From positions 8,038,613 through 8,097,460 of the forward strand of contig RPFO01000041.1 of assembly GCA_009746045.1 (NCBI GenBank): a stretch of DNA of 58,848 nucleotides, read 5' to 3'. The notes beneath the pieces are model-generated. The model did no database searches. It worked only from the letters and a program-made list of their open reading frames with translations, and was not told where the DNA came from. The stretch comes from Mesostigma viride. Taxonomy: Eukaryota; Streptophyta; Mesostigmatophyceae; Mesostigmatales; Mesostigmataceae. Below are positions 1 through 11,386 of the stretch, in pieces (the stretch's first letter is position 1; each line of letters starts with the position of its first letter). A program made the position numbers and the translations under genes.

Positions 1-382
1 GTCTGCCGCGGCTTCTTGGGGCGGTTTCTTGGGGCCACCTCCCGCCCCGCCACCCCCGCCCTTCCACCAACGATTTTCGCCGCTGATTTAATTGATCCTG
101 ACGACAGACCTCTCGTTCTGGGTTTCCGCTCATCCAGTTGAACCGTCCGATGATTGATCTACGGCCACGCATACGACCGCGCCAGGGCGCCACCTTTTCC
201 ATAGTTTCCCCAAAACCACCAACATTTCAAAAGTGTCATACTTTTATTTCGAACCCAAGATCCGACAGTTCAGACTGGCGGGCCGAATATCTGACGGTCA
301 AATCTGCGAGTGGTACCAGGCAAAAAGGAATCACAGTGATCGCAGGGAATTTGGCTGTGCACTTGTCCCACGCCGTGGACAA

Positions 383-564
383 GTGCTTTGTTCCAGAAGG
401 GCACTTTAAACGGTCTGCACTTATTCTCTTCTCTACCCTGTCCACTGCCTTTTCTCCTCTTCTCTAACCAAAAGGGCATGTGCTTTGTTCCAGAAGGGCA
501 CTTTAAACGGTCTGCAGTTATTCTCTTCTCTACCCTGTCCACTGCCTTTTCTCCTCTTCTCTAA
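383..564. repeat. 85-bp direct duplication upstream of host exon 1
   Basis: Two nearly identical 85-bp copies lie at 383-467 and 480-564, separated by 12 bases. Each runs from GTGCTTTGTTCCAG to a pyrimidine-rich end (TCTCCTCTTCTCTAA). The second copy ends 44 bases before the 3' splice site at 608 and so supplies part of its pyrimidine-rich context. The rest of 1-382 shows no gene I can support. Confidence 0.8.
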
Positions 565-608
565 TTCACCACCGCACACCGATCTTATTTTTCATTTCAC
601 CTTGGCAG

Positions 609-691
609 GGACGTTGTGCTGCTGCTGGACAAGGGCTACCTAGCCCACGAGGTCCTCTACTTCCATCCCCTCACCAACGATGCCACCATTG
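609..691 (+). CDS. Host gene exon 1 seen: YbaK/ProRS-associated editing-domain segment
   Basis: This 83-bp internal exon is bounded by TTGGCAG at 602-608 and a GTGAGT donor at 692. It encodes DVVLLLDKGYLAHE followed by VLYFHPLTNDATI. The LDK and FHPLxNxAT motifs are those of the YbaK / prolyl-tRNA-synthetase-associated family, which deacylates mischarged tRNA-Pro or is fused to ProRS-like proteins. The exon ends one base into a codon; with the CC that opens the next exon this gives Ala and continues the family pattern NxATxAI. Exons upstream of the window are needed for the N-terminus. That the host protein is an active deacylase is inferred from the family only. Confidence 0.72.
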
Positions 692-3605
692 GTGAGTCGC
701 CTGCTGTGTATTTTCTGGGCTCAGGGTGTGACTGGAGGGAATGTAGGCTTTGCTAGCCCTTATCTCTAAGGGGACAGGACATACCTAAAGGGCACTTTTC
801 TGGGAAACCATACCTATGCATGTGCTAAAAAATCCAATCATGATTGGGGACCATGAATATGATTTTTTTTAAAAAAACTCCAACCGCTTGGGGGGTACTA
901 GCCCCTCCCATACGCCGGTAACGCGCTAAAAATAGAAGAAGACGCTATTTAGTCACATTTTCCCTAGAACAGGGGGCAAAAATATTGGGACCAAATCTTA
1001 TATTCCCACATAGTTCCCCCACTTTCGAGAAATTTTACCTAACTGGGACCAAGAAATAAGCATGTTTACTCACATTGATGGATTTCCCGCAAAACAGGTA
1101 CTTTTTTAATTTTTTAAAAAATCCAAATCATAAACACATTATATGATGCTCCACCATATATTCCCAAATATTACAGGTGTGGGAGCATGCAGCCCCAAAT
1201 TCTCAGGTCATTCTGACAAGCGCAGCTCTAGTTGATGGACTTCCTTGGTAGCCACCTGTGACGAAGCTAAGGTAGGTTTTTTAGTGTATCTTACCACACT
1301 AACACCCCTTTATCCATCCAAGCCATGCGAAAACTGGCCAAACCACATGCTGCCACCCTCTGCGCATACATGGTACCTCCTATGTTCAAGGTTTGACGCC
1401 ATTCTGACAAAAACTGGCCAGGTCACAACCATTCCAAGATGGCCACCCACGAAGACGCTAGAAGGAGGTTTGAGCTACCATTTGGCCACATTAGCATCTC
1501 CTTCATTAAAGACCTCTGCAAACTGACCAAAGCGCATATAATTAACTCCTGCCCGCTGACAACTGCACATGCTCAAGGTTGGGGGTCATTGTGACAAGAA
1601 CTGCTCAAGTTGATGGGTTTTATGTATGACCACCTGACAAGGCGCTAAGGACCACTCAGTATGCAGGTAAACACAATGACACTTGTATTTTGTGCCATCC
1701 AACATGCACCAAAACCATGCTGAATATGTTTAGAGAGTACAATTTGGTGGCCACGCACCTCATACGCCTTCACCACCCCTCAAGCATGGCCAGCCTTGTA
1801 CCTATGTGCATAGCAATAGCGATGGTAGCACCAACATGCCGAACCAGCATTTTCTATGTTTCTCCCAGGTTAGAGTGTAAGGTTGATTCCAACCAACCAA
1901 CCAACCAACCAAGCTAAACAACATTTCCTAAACTGCCCCACCCGCCATGGGCAACAGACAGGGACTATGGAGGGCGAGGAACGAAGAAGGATCATGGTAT
2001 GCATAGCTTGCACGCAGCCAACCATGTCATCCATGGTTGGCTCAGCACATTGTAGAATTGTTACATCATCATTACAAGGGAAAGCTCAAATAAACCAATA
2101 GTTGCAGCTATCTACATGCAGTCACACAAATGCAATATCTCCAAAATGGCCATCACCATAAACATCCTTCCCTGAATGATAAAATTTAAAGAAACCATTG
2201 GCGGCCGTTCAGCTTCTGAGCGCTGTGATGCCGCTGTGAGGAAAGGGTGCCTCACTCTCACACAACAAGAAGCGTCCATACACACAACATCCTTGCCAAA
2301 ACACGTTTTATGAAATCCCTTGAACCTTCGCGAGAAGCTATAGGCTGCGACTGAAGCGCTCCTGACCACAACATCAACAAAAACAATCTAAAGCTGCCAG
2401 GTATTCGACAACACGACAGCAAGAAACGGCGAGCTAGCTGGCGGAAACTGCCCAAAAAGAAGGCAAAAGACTTCGAACGGCGAGTTAATAGAAGAAAGTA
2501 CTTACAGCACAATACGTTCGCCACAGATTTATACCTTGCCCTCGTAAATCCCTCGCCCAGGCGCGCAACAACAGCCGTTCTTCCATGGAATGGTCAGACA
2601 CTCACTGCGCAGGCCTGAAGAATTACTTACCGAGAATGGCCGAAAATGTAGCAAAAAGCACCCCGTTCGTTTTAGAATTCGATGCTACCGATATTAATGC
2701 CTCCTTAACGGTTAGAAATCCCCCCAAAACTGCGAAGTTACTGCCGCTATCACAAATTCTATTTCGATTCCCGCGACCAAAAAGTTCAGTTTACCCCCCC
2801 TGCCGATGGCATAAAAAAACAAGAGCGATATCATAAACCAGCTAATGTCCGCGACAAGACCACATCATAACTCATCGTCTTTAAGATTCGAGTAGAATTT
2901 CTGCATTTCGCTCACCCTATAGTGGTAGTTTTGGCTAAACGCAGTCGCCATGGCCACTTCCGCAAGGGGTGCGCGCACCGTGCACCCACTTTTCACGGTA
3001 CGGACGGTACCTCGGACGGTGCCGCGAATTTTTCGGCGCCAAAAATTCGGTCATGTCCTGTCCCCTTAACACAGATTAGTTCCGTTAGGCAGCCTGGTTT
3101 AGGGTGTTCAGAGGGCAATCTTGCGCACTCATTAGATCTCAGGCCTGACAGGGGCTATTTTTTGTTGCCCTCAGATGTCAGGAGCTGCGTTCCTCATCAG
3201 AGCTCCCATCTCCACCCACACTTGTGCTGTACCAGGCCAGCACGTACCCTCCTAGTAGCAGCGAGCTTACACCCCCCATTGTCAGGTATCCTATTTGCAG
3301 CGAACTTACGCGCCCTATCTGCAGCAATCTTATTTGCAGCAAGCTTGCACCCCCTGTTTGCAGCAATCCTATTTGCAGCGAGCTTATAACCCCTCTATTT
3401 GCAGCAATCCTACATGCAGCAAGCTTGCACCCCCAGTTTGCAACAAGCTTACACGCCCTACCTGCAGCAATCCTATTTGCAGCAAGCTTGCACCCCCTGA
3501 TGCATCTTTCCAGCTCATACGTGCATGTTAATATGAACCATGTACCCACCCATGCTGATAAATTGTCCCAATGTGCAACTTTTCTGAACCCGCGCCACCT
3601 GGCAG
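692..3605 (+). other. Intron 1 of the YbaK-domain gene
   Basis: This 2914-base stretch between phase-compatible exons has no convincing ORF. It holds AT-rich sequence, a CCAA microsatellite at about 1890-1912, and a minisatellite at 3245-3500 (listed separately). The intron boundaries are GTGAGT and CCTGGCAG. Confidence 0.6.
3245..3500. repeat. Irregular minisatellite built on TTTGCAGCAAGCTTGC
   Basis: About eight irregular units of roughly 16-32 bases repeat the elements TTTGCAGCAA and AGCTTGCACCCCC. Nine or more units carry a YTGCAG or NTGCAG string, which is the core of a 3' splice site. The array ends about 100 bases upstream of the acceptor used for the next exon. Confidence 0.85.
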
Positions 3606-3676
3606 CCATCAAGCGCACCGACCTGGACAAATTCTTGCAATCGCTGGGGCGCACCCCCGCCTATGTCGAACTGGAT
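3606..3676 (+). CDS. Host gene exon 2: C-terminal end of the YbaK-type domain
   Basis: This 71-bp exon follows CCACCTGGCAG and ends at a GTGAGT donor. With the carried-over G it encodes A-IKRTDLDKFLQSLG and then RTPAYVELD. That matches the end of YbaK-like domains, where the HPLxNxAT block is followed by an Ile, a DLxKFL helix, a Gly and a final hydrophobic strand. The phase (1 in, 0 out) fits both neighbours. The exon sits between two tandem arrays that resemble its own splice signals. Confidence rests on the phase match plus the family order across two exons 2.9 kb apart. Confidence 0.7.
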
Positions 3677-4054
3677 GTGAGTAGATCATGGGGCGCACCC
3701 CCGCCCATGTCGCGCTGGACGTGAGTAGATCATGGGGCGCACCCCCGCCCATGTCGCGCTGGACGTGAGTAGATCATGGGGCGCACCCCCGCCCATGTCG
3801 CGCTGGACGTGAGTAGATCATGGGATGCACCCCCGCCCATGTCGCGCTGGACGTGAGTAGATCATGGGGCGCACCCCCGCCCATGTCGCGCTGGACGTGA
3901 GTAGATCATGGGGCGCACCCCCGCCCATGTCGTGCTGGACGTGAGTAGATCATGGGGCGCACCCCCGCCCATGTCGCGCTGGACGTGAGTAGATCATGGG
4001 GCGCACCCCCGCCCATGTCGCGCTGGATGTGAGTAGATCATGGGGCGCACTGTG
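3677..4054. repeat. 44-bp minisatellite copying the exon 2 end and its splice donor
   Basis: Eight full 44-bp units begin at 3677, 3721, 3765, 3809, 3853, 3897, 3941 and 3985, and a partial unit begins at 4029. Each starts with GTGAGTAGATCATG and ends with a near copy of the last 31 bases of exon 2 (GGGGCGCACCCCCGCC ... CTGGAC). Every unit therefore holds an exon end plus a consensus 5' splice site. The unit length is not a multiple of three. Confidence 0.93.
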
Positions 4055-6105
4055 GATGCAACAAGTCCGGATGCTCTGTGGATACAGGGCTGCCTTGTTT
4101 AGCCATAGTGTGACATCAACATAGATCATTGTGCATCATCAAAGTGACCTTGTGCTGACCTCGAGTCGCTTGCATCGGCTGCATCGCTAGGGACTTGGGT
4201 TACGGACACCATTGGAAACTTACTAGACTGCGATGAAGTGTCTAACCGTTGGAACCAACCAGCCAGCCAGCCAGCCCTGCCCACCTACCAGACAACAAGC
4301 ATGTACTGAACTTTGTCTCCGGACAGCGTGCACACATATATATGGATGTACTCTACACGTTCAGACAAGTTAGTATGACCTCTTGTATGGCTGTCACATG
4401 CGTACACATGTGCATGCTTGCTCACTTGCACACACTCACGCTTGCACGCCCTCACGCTTCAAATCCTCACTTGCACACACTCACGCTTCAAATGCTCACT
4501 TGCACACACTCACGCTTCAAATGCTCACTTGCACACACTCATGCTTCAAATGCTCACTTGCACACACTCATGCTTCAAATGCTCACTTGCACACACCCAC
4601 GCTTGCACACACTCACGCTTGCACACTTGCACTTGCATTCAAGGACCAAGGGCTATGGCTGGTCCATGTTGCAGCTCGCAGTTGCTTCTCACACACACCC
4701 GACAGAGACTGATCTGGCCAACAGGCAGAATCGTTTGCCACCAGCTATAAGGGCATCGGATTCTTCGAAAATAGTTTATTGTAGTGGTACGAGAGAGACC
4801 GCCGCAGCGGTTTTATGTCCCGCCGGCCGCGCGGGTTCCAGGCGTCAGACAATTAAGTCATAAATTAAATATGGGAAATTGTGGGCCGGCTGCCCTTGGT
4901 CAGGCCGTGCGCCACTAGTCCTTAGGCAGCTAGTACGGAATGTACGACATTGCTGAAAAATCGGCGTCACACGCTAGTGACGTGACGGTCGCCACTTGTC
5001 CGTGGCCATATTTTGTTACGGGAGCACTTTGCGTGGCAAGTCCTAGTGGGCTTTGAAAGTAGGAGTAGGAATAGTTCAAAGCTTGTATAATGCGTAGGGA
5101 GTTTGTGACGCAAGTCTGACATTACACGGAAAGTGAATGACGGTTGCCGACGGCTGTCCTGCTTGGCTGTAGGGAATATAGCCAAACGCAGTTTGTCGTC
5201 TAGATACGTTCTTTCACCCGCCCACCCACCCCTTGCACACACTCACGCTTCAAATGCTCACTTGCACACACTCACGCTTCAAATGCTCACCCTTGCACAC
5301 ACCCACGCTTCAAATGCTCACTTGCACACGCTCACGCTTCAAATGCTCACGCTTGCACGCCCTCACGCTTCAAATGCTCACTTGCACACACTCACGCTTC
5401 AAATGCTCACTTGCACACACTCACACTTCAAATGCTCACTTGCACACTTGCACTCGCATTCAAGGACCAAGGGCTATGGCTGGTCCATGTTGCAGCTCAC
5501 AGTTGCTTCTCACACACACCCGACAGAGACTGATCTGGCCAACAGGCAGAATCGCTTGCCACTAGCTATAGGAACCAATTCTTCTGGGAAACTAGTGTTG
5601 AATTCCTGTTGCAATTGACCTGCTTCTGGCTAGTCCTGCCATCTTTCTGCGCCCCCGTGACCTTGCTCTGCAACCCCGCTGTTTCTCGCCCGCTTCTCCC
5701 TTCTCCATGTGGGAAGCGATCAAACCACCAGGCCTACCATGCACTTCGTGTCAATGCTATCACTAAAAAGCCTCGAGCTTTCCCTCTTCCAATGAATGAA
5801 AGCGTGGAACGGGCGGTGCAAAGCTACGGGACCCAATTGGTGGGAGGGGAAGAGCTATTTTGCCTAGTGGCAAGTGGCTGTTACCTTTGGTTTGGAGACA
5901 TGTCCCCCAATGACTGGCCCCAAGAAGGAGCGCCTTGGAAACTGGGACCCTGGCAATCACGACATGATCGGAGGGGAATCGCCTGTTCAGGACTCTTGCT
6001 GTAGTAAACGCAGTACGCGCTTGGGAGCCAGAGTGGTTTATGGGTGTTGGGAGGCTTCTTATTTGTGGCCTTCTCCCTTTTATTGCCCCCATTTACGAGC
6101 CACAG
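4055..6105 (+). other. Remainder of intron 2 of the YbaK-domain gene
   Basis: There is no supported gene here. The stretch holds the duplicated minisatellite block described separately and unremarkable sequence at 4750-5230 and 5570-6050. It ends in a pyrimidine-rich tract and CACAG at 6101-6105. Confidence 0.55.
4430..5570. repeat. Segmental duplication with a 27-bp minisatellite
   Basis: Two blocks, about 4430-4750 and 5230-5570, each contain several copies of a 27-bp unit (CACTTGCACACACTCACGCT, then TCAAATG). Each array is followed by the same roughly 120 bases of unique sequence starting CATTCAAGGACCAAGGGC. The repetition of the unique flank shows that a whole segment was duplicated, rather than two arrays arising independently. 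Confidence 0.88.
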
Positions 6106-6223
6106 ATACCAACCGAGGAGGGCAAGGACGTGGCTGCTGACCTGGCAGGCATGTTCCAAGCGAGTGACGGCGCCAGTGGAGGTGCCACCGCCCCTGGAGG
6201 TGCCGCAAAGCCTGCAGCTGCCA
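6106..6223 (+). CDS. Host gene exon 3: Gly/Ala-rich extension
   Basis: The exon follows CGAGCCACAG and ends at a GTATGT donor. It is open in the phase (0) left by exon 2 and encodes IPTEEGKDVAADLAGMFQ, then a Gly/Ala/Pro-rich stretch ending KPAAA. It leaves one base (A) of a split codon, which exon 4 completes. This is a low-complexity C-terminal extension beyond the editing domain, without a recognisable fold. Confidence 0.55.
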
Positions 6224-7059
6224 GTATGTTTGAGTACCTCATTTACATATCTAGCCCTCATACTGTAAGGGGAGAGCACCTTTCAATACTGTAAGGGGAG
6301 AGCACCTGTGAGTTCAGTTCTAACCCTCATATGGTTTACCACTATCTTGTTACTGTTATGTTATTGGCTTTAGACCCTGTTTTGGACACCACCGTAGTTA
6401 TGCTACTAGATCGCCCCCATCCCATTAGTTCGGTGCATGCCTTCCCTTCATTTGTTTGAATGCCTTTGACCCTGCCACACGGACTTGCTAAGATCTTCTG
6501 ACTGACCGGACTTTACAGACCGCGATGGAATGCCTCACAGCAGGAATGTATCATGATACAGTCAACCATGTGCTATACTTGATTCATCTTCCCTCCATCT
6601 GATTTCAGCATTTTGAGCTATATGGTAAACGTTACTGGCTGCTATATGTGCTTCATTATTATCACTCCCCCACTGACAGGCTCAGTCCCCAGGTGAAATT
6701 AGAAGGGTCGCCATTGTTGTCACTAGGAGTATTCTGTCTGGCGGTGCATCACTGGTTCCTATTCTTAAATTGCCATTAAGTAATGAGCAATAGTATATGA
6801 AACTTCTACAGGTGACATCCCAACAAAACAAAAGTAAGATGCGGGGTTTACTTAATTGTCCATCCCACAGTTTAAGCCCAGTGTTGGAATAAGGCCTTGG
6901 CAGGGAGCTATTCTCCTCACCCTTGCACGAGGATTTTGACCAGGGGGCTGGATGCAGGGGCCTGTCGCAGCTATGCTCTTGTCCATGGCTTTCTGACATG
7001 CTTGCCCTTGCCTGTGCACCAACTATGGATGGCTACATCTGCGCGTTCTTCTGCAACAG
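6224..7059 (+). other. Intron 3 of the YbaK-domain gene
   Basis: An 836-base interval bounded by GTATGT and CTGCAACAG. It contains a short local duplication (CTGTAAGGGGAGAGCACCT near 6265 and 6290). I see no gene in it. Confidence 0.5.
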
Positions 7060-7244
7060 CAGCGCCGGCCAAGGCAGGTGGAAAGGAAAACAAAAAGGAG
7101 GCCAAGGCGGATGCGGGGACGGTTCTCAAGGTCCGGTCAGGGCCCGCGCCCGATGATGTCAGCGCCCTCACCGAGCGTGTCATGCTGATGTGTGCGTCGG
7201 CGTTGGCATCATCCACGGTGGGTTCCTTGGGTTTCTCCAAATAA
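7060..7244 (+). CDS. Host gene terminal exon: Lys/Ala-rich segment and C-terminus
   Basis: Entered after TTCTGCAACAG in the phase left by exon 3. It encodes a charged segment (AKAGGKENKKEAKADAG), then TVLKVRSGPAPDDVSAL and TERVMLMCASALASS, and ends GSLGFSK with TAA at 7242-7244. A GTGGGT inside the exon could be an alternative donor, but reading through gives a stop eight codons later. Three consecutive introns with compatible phases (1, 0, 1) support exons 1-4 as one gene. The function of this tail is unknown to me. Confidence 0.55.
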
Positions 7245-7667
7245 GGTGAGGTGAGTCAGCCGGTTTGCTTCATGGACACAAATGTTACTGGAAGTTGTAA
7301 TACTTGGACACAAAAGTTACTGGAAGTTGTAATACTTGGACACAAAAGTAACTGGAAGTTGTAATACTTGGACACAAAAGTTACTGGAAGTTCTAATGCT
7401 GCTATCTAGTTGTAGCACTATCATTTCCCGTGCGCGCAAATTTCCTACTTTGCTTCGGTTTAACTGTGCATTGTGCAGTGGTATGTATGTCAGCCTTTTC
7501 CTTGGCTCTGTTTGGCCAGGTGCCGCCATTGGACAGCTCCATACTTGTACATAAGACTAGTTCATAAGGTAGATTTAAGTGGCACTCCAATATCAACCAG
7601 GTGCTGTGAAATATCCTTGAAGAGCACAGTGAACGATTTTCTGAGTGATCGGCTCATTTTATAGATA
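7245..7667. repeat. 32-bp tandem repeat and unassigned sequence
   Basis: At about 7274-7400 a 32-bp unit containing TTACTGGAAGTTGTAATACT and TGGACACAAAAG occurs 3.7 times with few differences. The rest of this stretch shows nothing I can name. Confidence 0.85.
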
Positions 7668-9119
7668 CATTTCTTGTTTTTGGTCCATTGGAGTTCCTTC
7701 CCACCAAGAGAAGAATTTATTTTACATTTTTGTGTGCTAGGCTTTATACGGACAGCCTATACCACACCTTCAAACTCAGTGCACATGATTATTAAGTTGT
7801 TTATTGTAGCACCATGCTGGGGGCCCAGCATACTCGAACACAAGGTGTTGCCCCCACACCTCCTACCTGGCCACCAAGGCTGTCGGCACCCCATGGCCCC
7901 CCTTCTGCACGCTGCCGCGGCTTTACTGCCACCCCCATGTGGCCCCTACGGTTTCCCGGCGGACGCAGGGCGGCACTCATGTCGTTCCCCCCGTTAGGGG
8001 GGCGGTTTCCAGCGGCTGCTCATTAGGCCTGACGCCCCCGGACCGTCTCTCAGAAGCCCAGGATCCATCACCAGCCCCACCCGTGAGGCTGGGATTTCCC
8101 GGCATTGAAGCCATTGTGGCGATAGGCCCTCTACCCTACCGAGCCGTTGGCTTGGACGGAGACTGCTTAGCCAAATGTCCTGACCAGGGCTTGTGATTTG
8201 GTAGGAAAAATTTATGCCATAGATATGCCCGCCTTGCAGAACCAAACTCCTTATCGTTTTTCCTATAATGCATAATGTAGGATAAAAACAAAGGCGATAA
8301 AGCAGCCAGAATTTCAGCCCCGCCAGGCGACCATTCTTCGCTGAAAAACTGGGCAATGATGAAGAGCACGCTCCTCCCACCAAGATTTGCTCCAGCCTCG
8401 CATCCTCCCCGAAATTCCCGTCTGGCCACAGGCCGTAAGATCGGGTCCGCTGTCAGGCTCCTGGCAGTTATGGGCTACCCTGGCACCCCGCGCTAGCCAT
8501 CTCCACGCTTAAGGCAGATTCGCCTCCACCTGTGATTCTTTCCACCGTAGCCGCTGGCCCTGGCCTGAATGGCTCCTTCCCTGACGTTGTCCGACTACAA
8601 AACGCAGCTCCCCCAGTGTCAGGAAGCTGCTTGCCGCACCCAGGGGTAGAGGGGTATTGTCAGTGGGCCCAGCGCCGGAAATCACACCCTTTTACTCAAA
8701 TCGTAGAGCCCCCCAGCCACCAACCATTACCGTGGCCTGGATTGGTTGGTGGCGAACATGAAGAATTTTATTCTAGGCCTCTCCACGCCCGGAGAGGCCG
8801 ATAGCATCGTCTTACATTGAGCGCAGCCGCCATAGCGGCCAGCTGACTTTGCCAGCAAATGCTGGGATCAACTTGCGAAGCTGAAAAGAGGCCTCCCTGC
8901 GTCCCCTACACCACTCTAAAGTACTGACAGCCCATCACAGTTGTGCCACGCCTGACGGCTGGTGCAGGTACAAGGTCTAGTGACGTACGTTAGAAGCTAC
9001 CTAGGTCTGCACTTCGGAACCACACTCAGCCTCGGCACAAAAAGGCCGGCCGTTGCAGTACCCTCGGTCCCCTTTGAACCCGTCCACGCGTCATATATAA
9101 AATGAGCGAAGCTCAACAA
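7668..9119 (-). repeat. Left inverted arm of a long repeat family
   Basis: This segment matches 11387-12955 in inverted orientation along its whole length, with substitutions and indels. Landmarks shared with the other arm are ATTTCTTGTTTTTGGTCCAT at the outer end, the palindrome ATGCTGGGGGCCCAGCAT near 7815, and a CATATATAAAATGAGCGAAG motif at the inner end. No ORF in it is conserved between copies, so I treat it as non-coding repeat. Confidence 0.85.
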
Positions 9120-9585
9120 TTGTGTTGCTGCGGGCTCAAAGGGGCCCGATCCGCCGCCTGTAGCGTAGCTCTACCGTACGTCACCTACACCATGTGAGGT
9201 GCTTGTGTTACGTAGGACTAGAGTAGAAGGGGACCGGCGTTGCGTCGGTACTAGTGCCTACTGTCTACCGTGCCCGCCCTTTTGAGGGGGGCGCGGCGCC
9301 TTGAGACATGTGCTCTGTTGTTCATTTTCACACGTACTTCGAGTGGTGTGGTGAATGTAGGGAGGCCTTTTTGCAGCTCCCACCCATCCACCCTCTCTGC
9401 TTCTTGGGACAAGATTGGACCAAGGGGGTATGTGCTGGGCCCCAGCATGGTGAACTGGCCTAACTCGACAACGACTCGTACAATGATTTTGAGGGTGTGG
9501 CTAGGCGCAACTGTTTAAGCCTACACACACTTATTGTAATAAACTTTTTCCTCTGGTAGGAAGGCACTCCAATCGACCTTAGCTT
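9120..9585 (+). repeat. Diverged short unit of the same repeat family
   Basis: A weaker direct-orientation copy of the roughly 550-bp unit seen at 12956-14053. Shared landmarks in order are GTGGTGTGGTGAATGTAGGG, GCAGCTCCCACCCATCCACC, GCTGGGCCCCAGCATGGTG, and a final AGGAAGGCACTCCAATCG. It is the most divergent copy, hence probably the oldest. Confidence 0.65.
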
Positions 9586-11386
9586 CAGCACCTATTTCCG
9601 GCCTGCGCTGGTTGTCACATGGAGATCCCTTTCACGTTCGATGGAATACTTGACCGGCAGCTCTGGCCATGTGTCTTCAAAGATGCCGAGTAGCTTTCCA
9701 GATGTTGCAATGCTCTGATGCTCTCAACATACCTTCAATTGAAATTGATCGCATCCCCTAATGGTGGCACTCACTAATGCCTAGTCACTGACACTCTCCT
9801 GCAATTGAAATTGATTGCATCCCCTGGTAGTGGTGCTCACTATTGCCTAGTCGCTGACACTCTGCTGCCGTCCCTGGGTTCCGTACTCATCGTGGGTGCA
9901 GGGGGGGGATGCGACAACAGCGCTGACACTGCAAGTCCGGGAGACGTTGGTCCCCAATCTGCAGCACGTCCTGGTAGGTGCATGCGGGAAATGGTAGCAT
10001 GACTGCCAAGTGGCTGCCGTTGCTGCAATTTGGATGCTGTTTCGATGCTGTTTGGATGCTGTTTCGATGCTGTTGTAGAGCATGGGCCTGTAAGTGCAGA
10101 CGTAGAGTTGCAGGATTGATAGATATATTGTCTGACAAGGGCGCCATGTCTGCTTTATTCTTGGGCATGGCCACCTTCATTTGTGTGCCATGCGATGGCT
10201 TCTTTGTGAATCACCTCACTAGGTACAACTTGATTGAGATCTTGTCACTCCTTGGAAAGGAGGATAGATCACTGAGACAACCAGCGCAAGCACGGCATTA
10301 ATATATACTATAGTGACCATGGTATCAAGGAGACAACCAGCACAGGCCAGAAATTACTATAATCTATAGTGACCATGGGATTAAGGAGACAACCAGCCCA
10401 GGCCAGAAATCTGGAGAATCCGGACCATGGTGGCTCGAGCCTGCCGTTATCTTATCCGCGTTTTCGAGTCGTTCGGGATGATGGATGTGAATGGAGATGG
10501 AAATGTGTAGCCTGGTTCTTTGAAATTATTGCTTGCTAACGCTAAGAGGGTCTAAATGACCTAGACGGTGGGGCCGGAAAAATTTTGATCAGGGTGTGTG
10601 TTTCGAGCCTAGGTGGCCGGGAGTGTCTAGTGGTGAGCATCATTGCTGCACCGCTCTCCCACCATTTACGAGGACGTATCCACACATGGAAAGCCACTGA
10701 AAAGTTCTAGCTAGTCAGTCATTATGTTATCCATGCCATGCTTCCGAACGTCCAAGAAAACTGCACAAGTTGCACAGGCAAACATCCGCAGAACATCACT
10801 TTCAATGTGCATCGTAAACCAAACGCCCACGTATGCCAGAAAACATCGTGTTGCTGCAGCGACGCGACGATGTGGACAACGAATCCAGTGCCAAGCTCGG
10901 AAAGGCCGCAAAGTAGATCGGGCATCACATGTTTCAGATGCTCGTAGATACTACGCGATCCAGCCAGTCCACGACCTGTTAATAGAGCTGGTGCCAAGGA
11001 GCAGCACCGAACAGGTGTGGGTGACATTGCAAAAAGCACCTGAATTTCACGGAGCATAATGTCTCGGTCATAGTTTTTGACAAACAAATGGTGCAAGAGT
11101 TCAAAAGGAGTATTGATGAAATCGGCACGATAAGAACGAAGACAGGAAAATGATGCAAGTGAGTAAAAACAAGACCATATTTCGCTGTGTGGGAAAGGAG
11201 ACTGAATATCGGGGTAGTGAACCTTGCGCTTATCGTAGATAGCCGTACGCCAGCCCTTCTTGCTACAGGTAATGTTAAGATCGAGGTAATTGCAATTAGT
11301 ATCCTCCGACGTCAGCTTTACACCCCCCGCATTGTTAGTTTTAATTCAGTTCAGCCGACAGGCCCTTTGGAACTAGACAACAGTTG
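9586..11386. other. Interior between inverted arms: short duplications, no assigned gene
   Basis: Contains a 70-75-bp direct duplication at about 9734-9866 (CAATTGAAATTGATxGCATC), 12-bp repeats at 10035-10078 (TTTGGATGCTG / TTTCGATGCTG), and a 56-bp tandem unit, about 2.5 copies, at 10275-10430 (GAGACAACCAGC). A 124-aa open frame on the minus strand (10722-11096) begins MHHLFVKNYDRDIMLREIQ. It looks protein-like at its start but I could not assign it. Confidence 0.6.
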
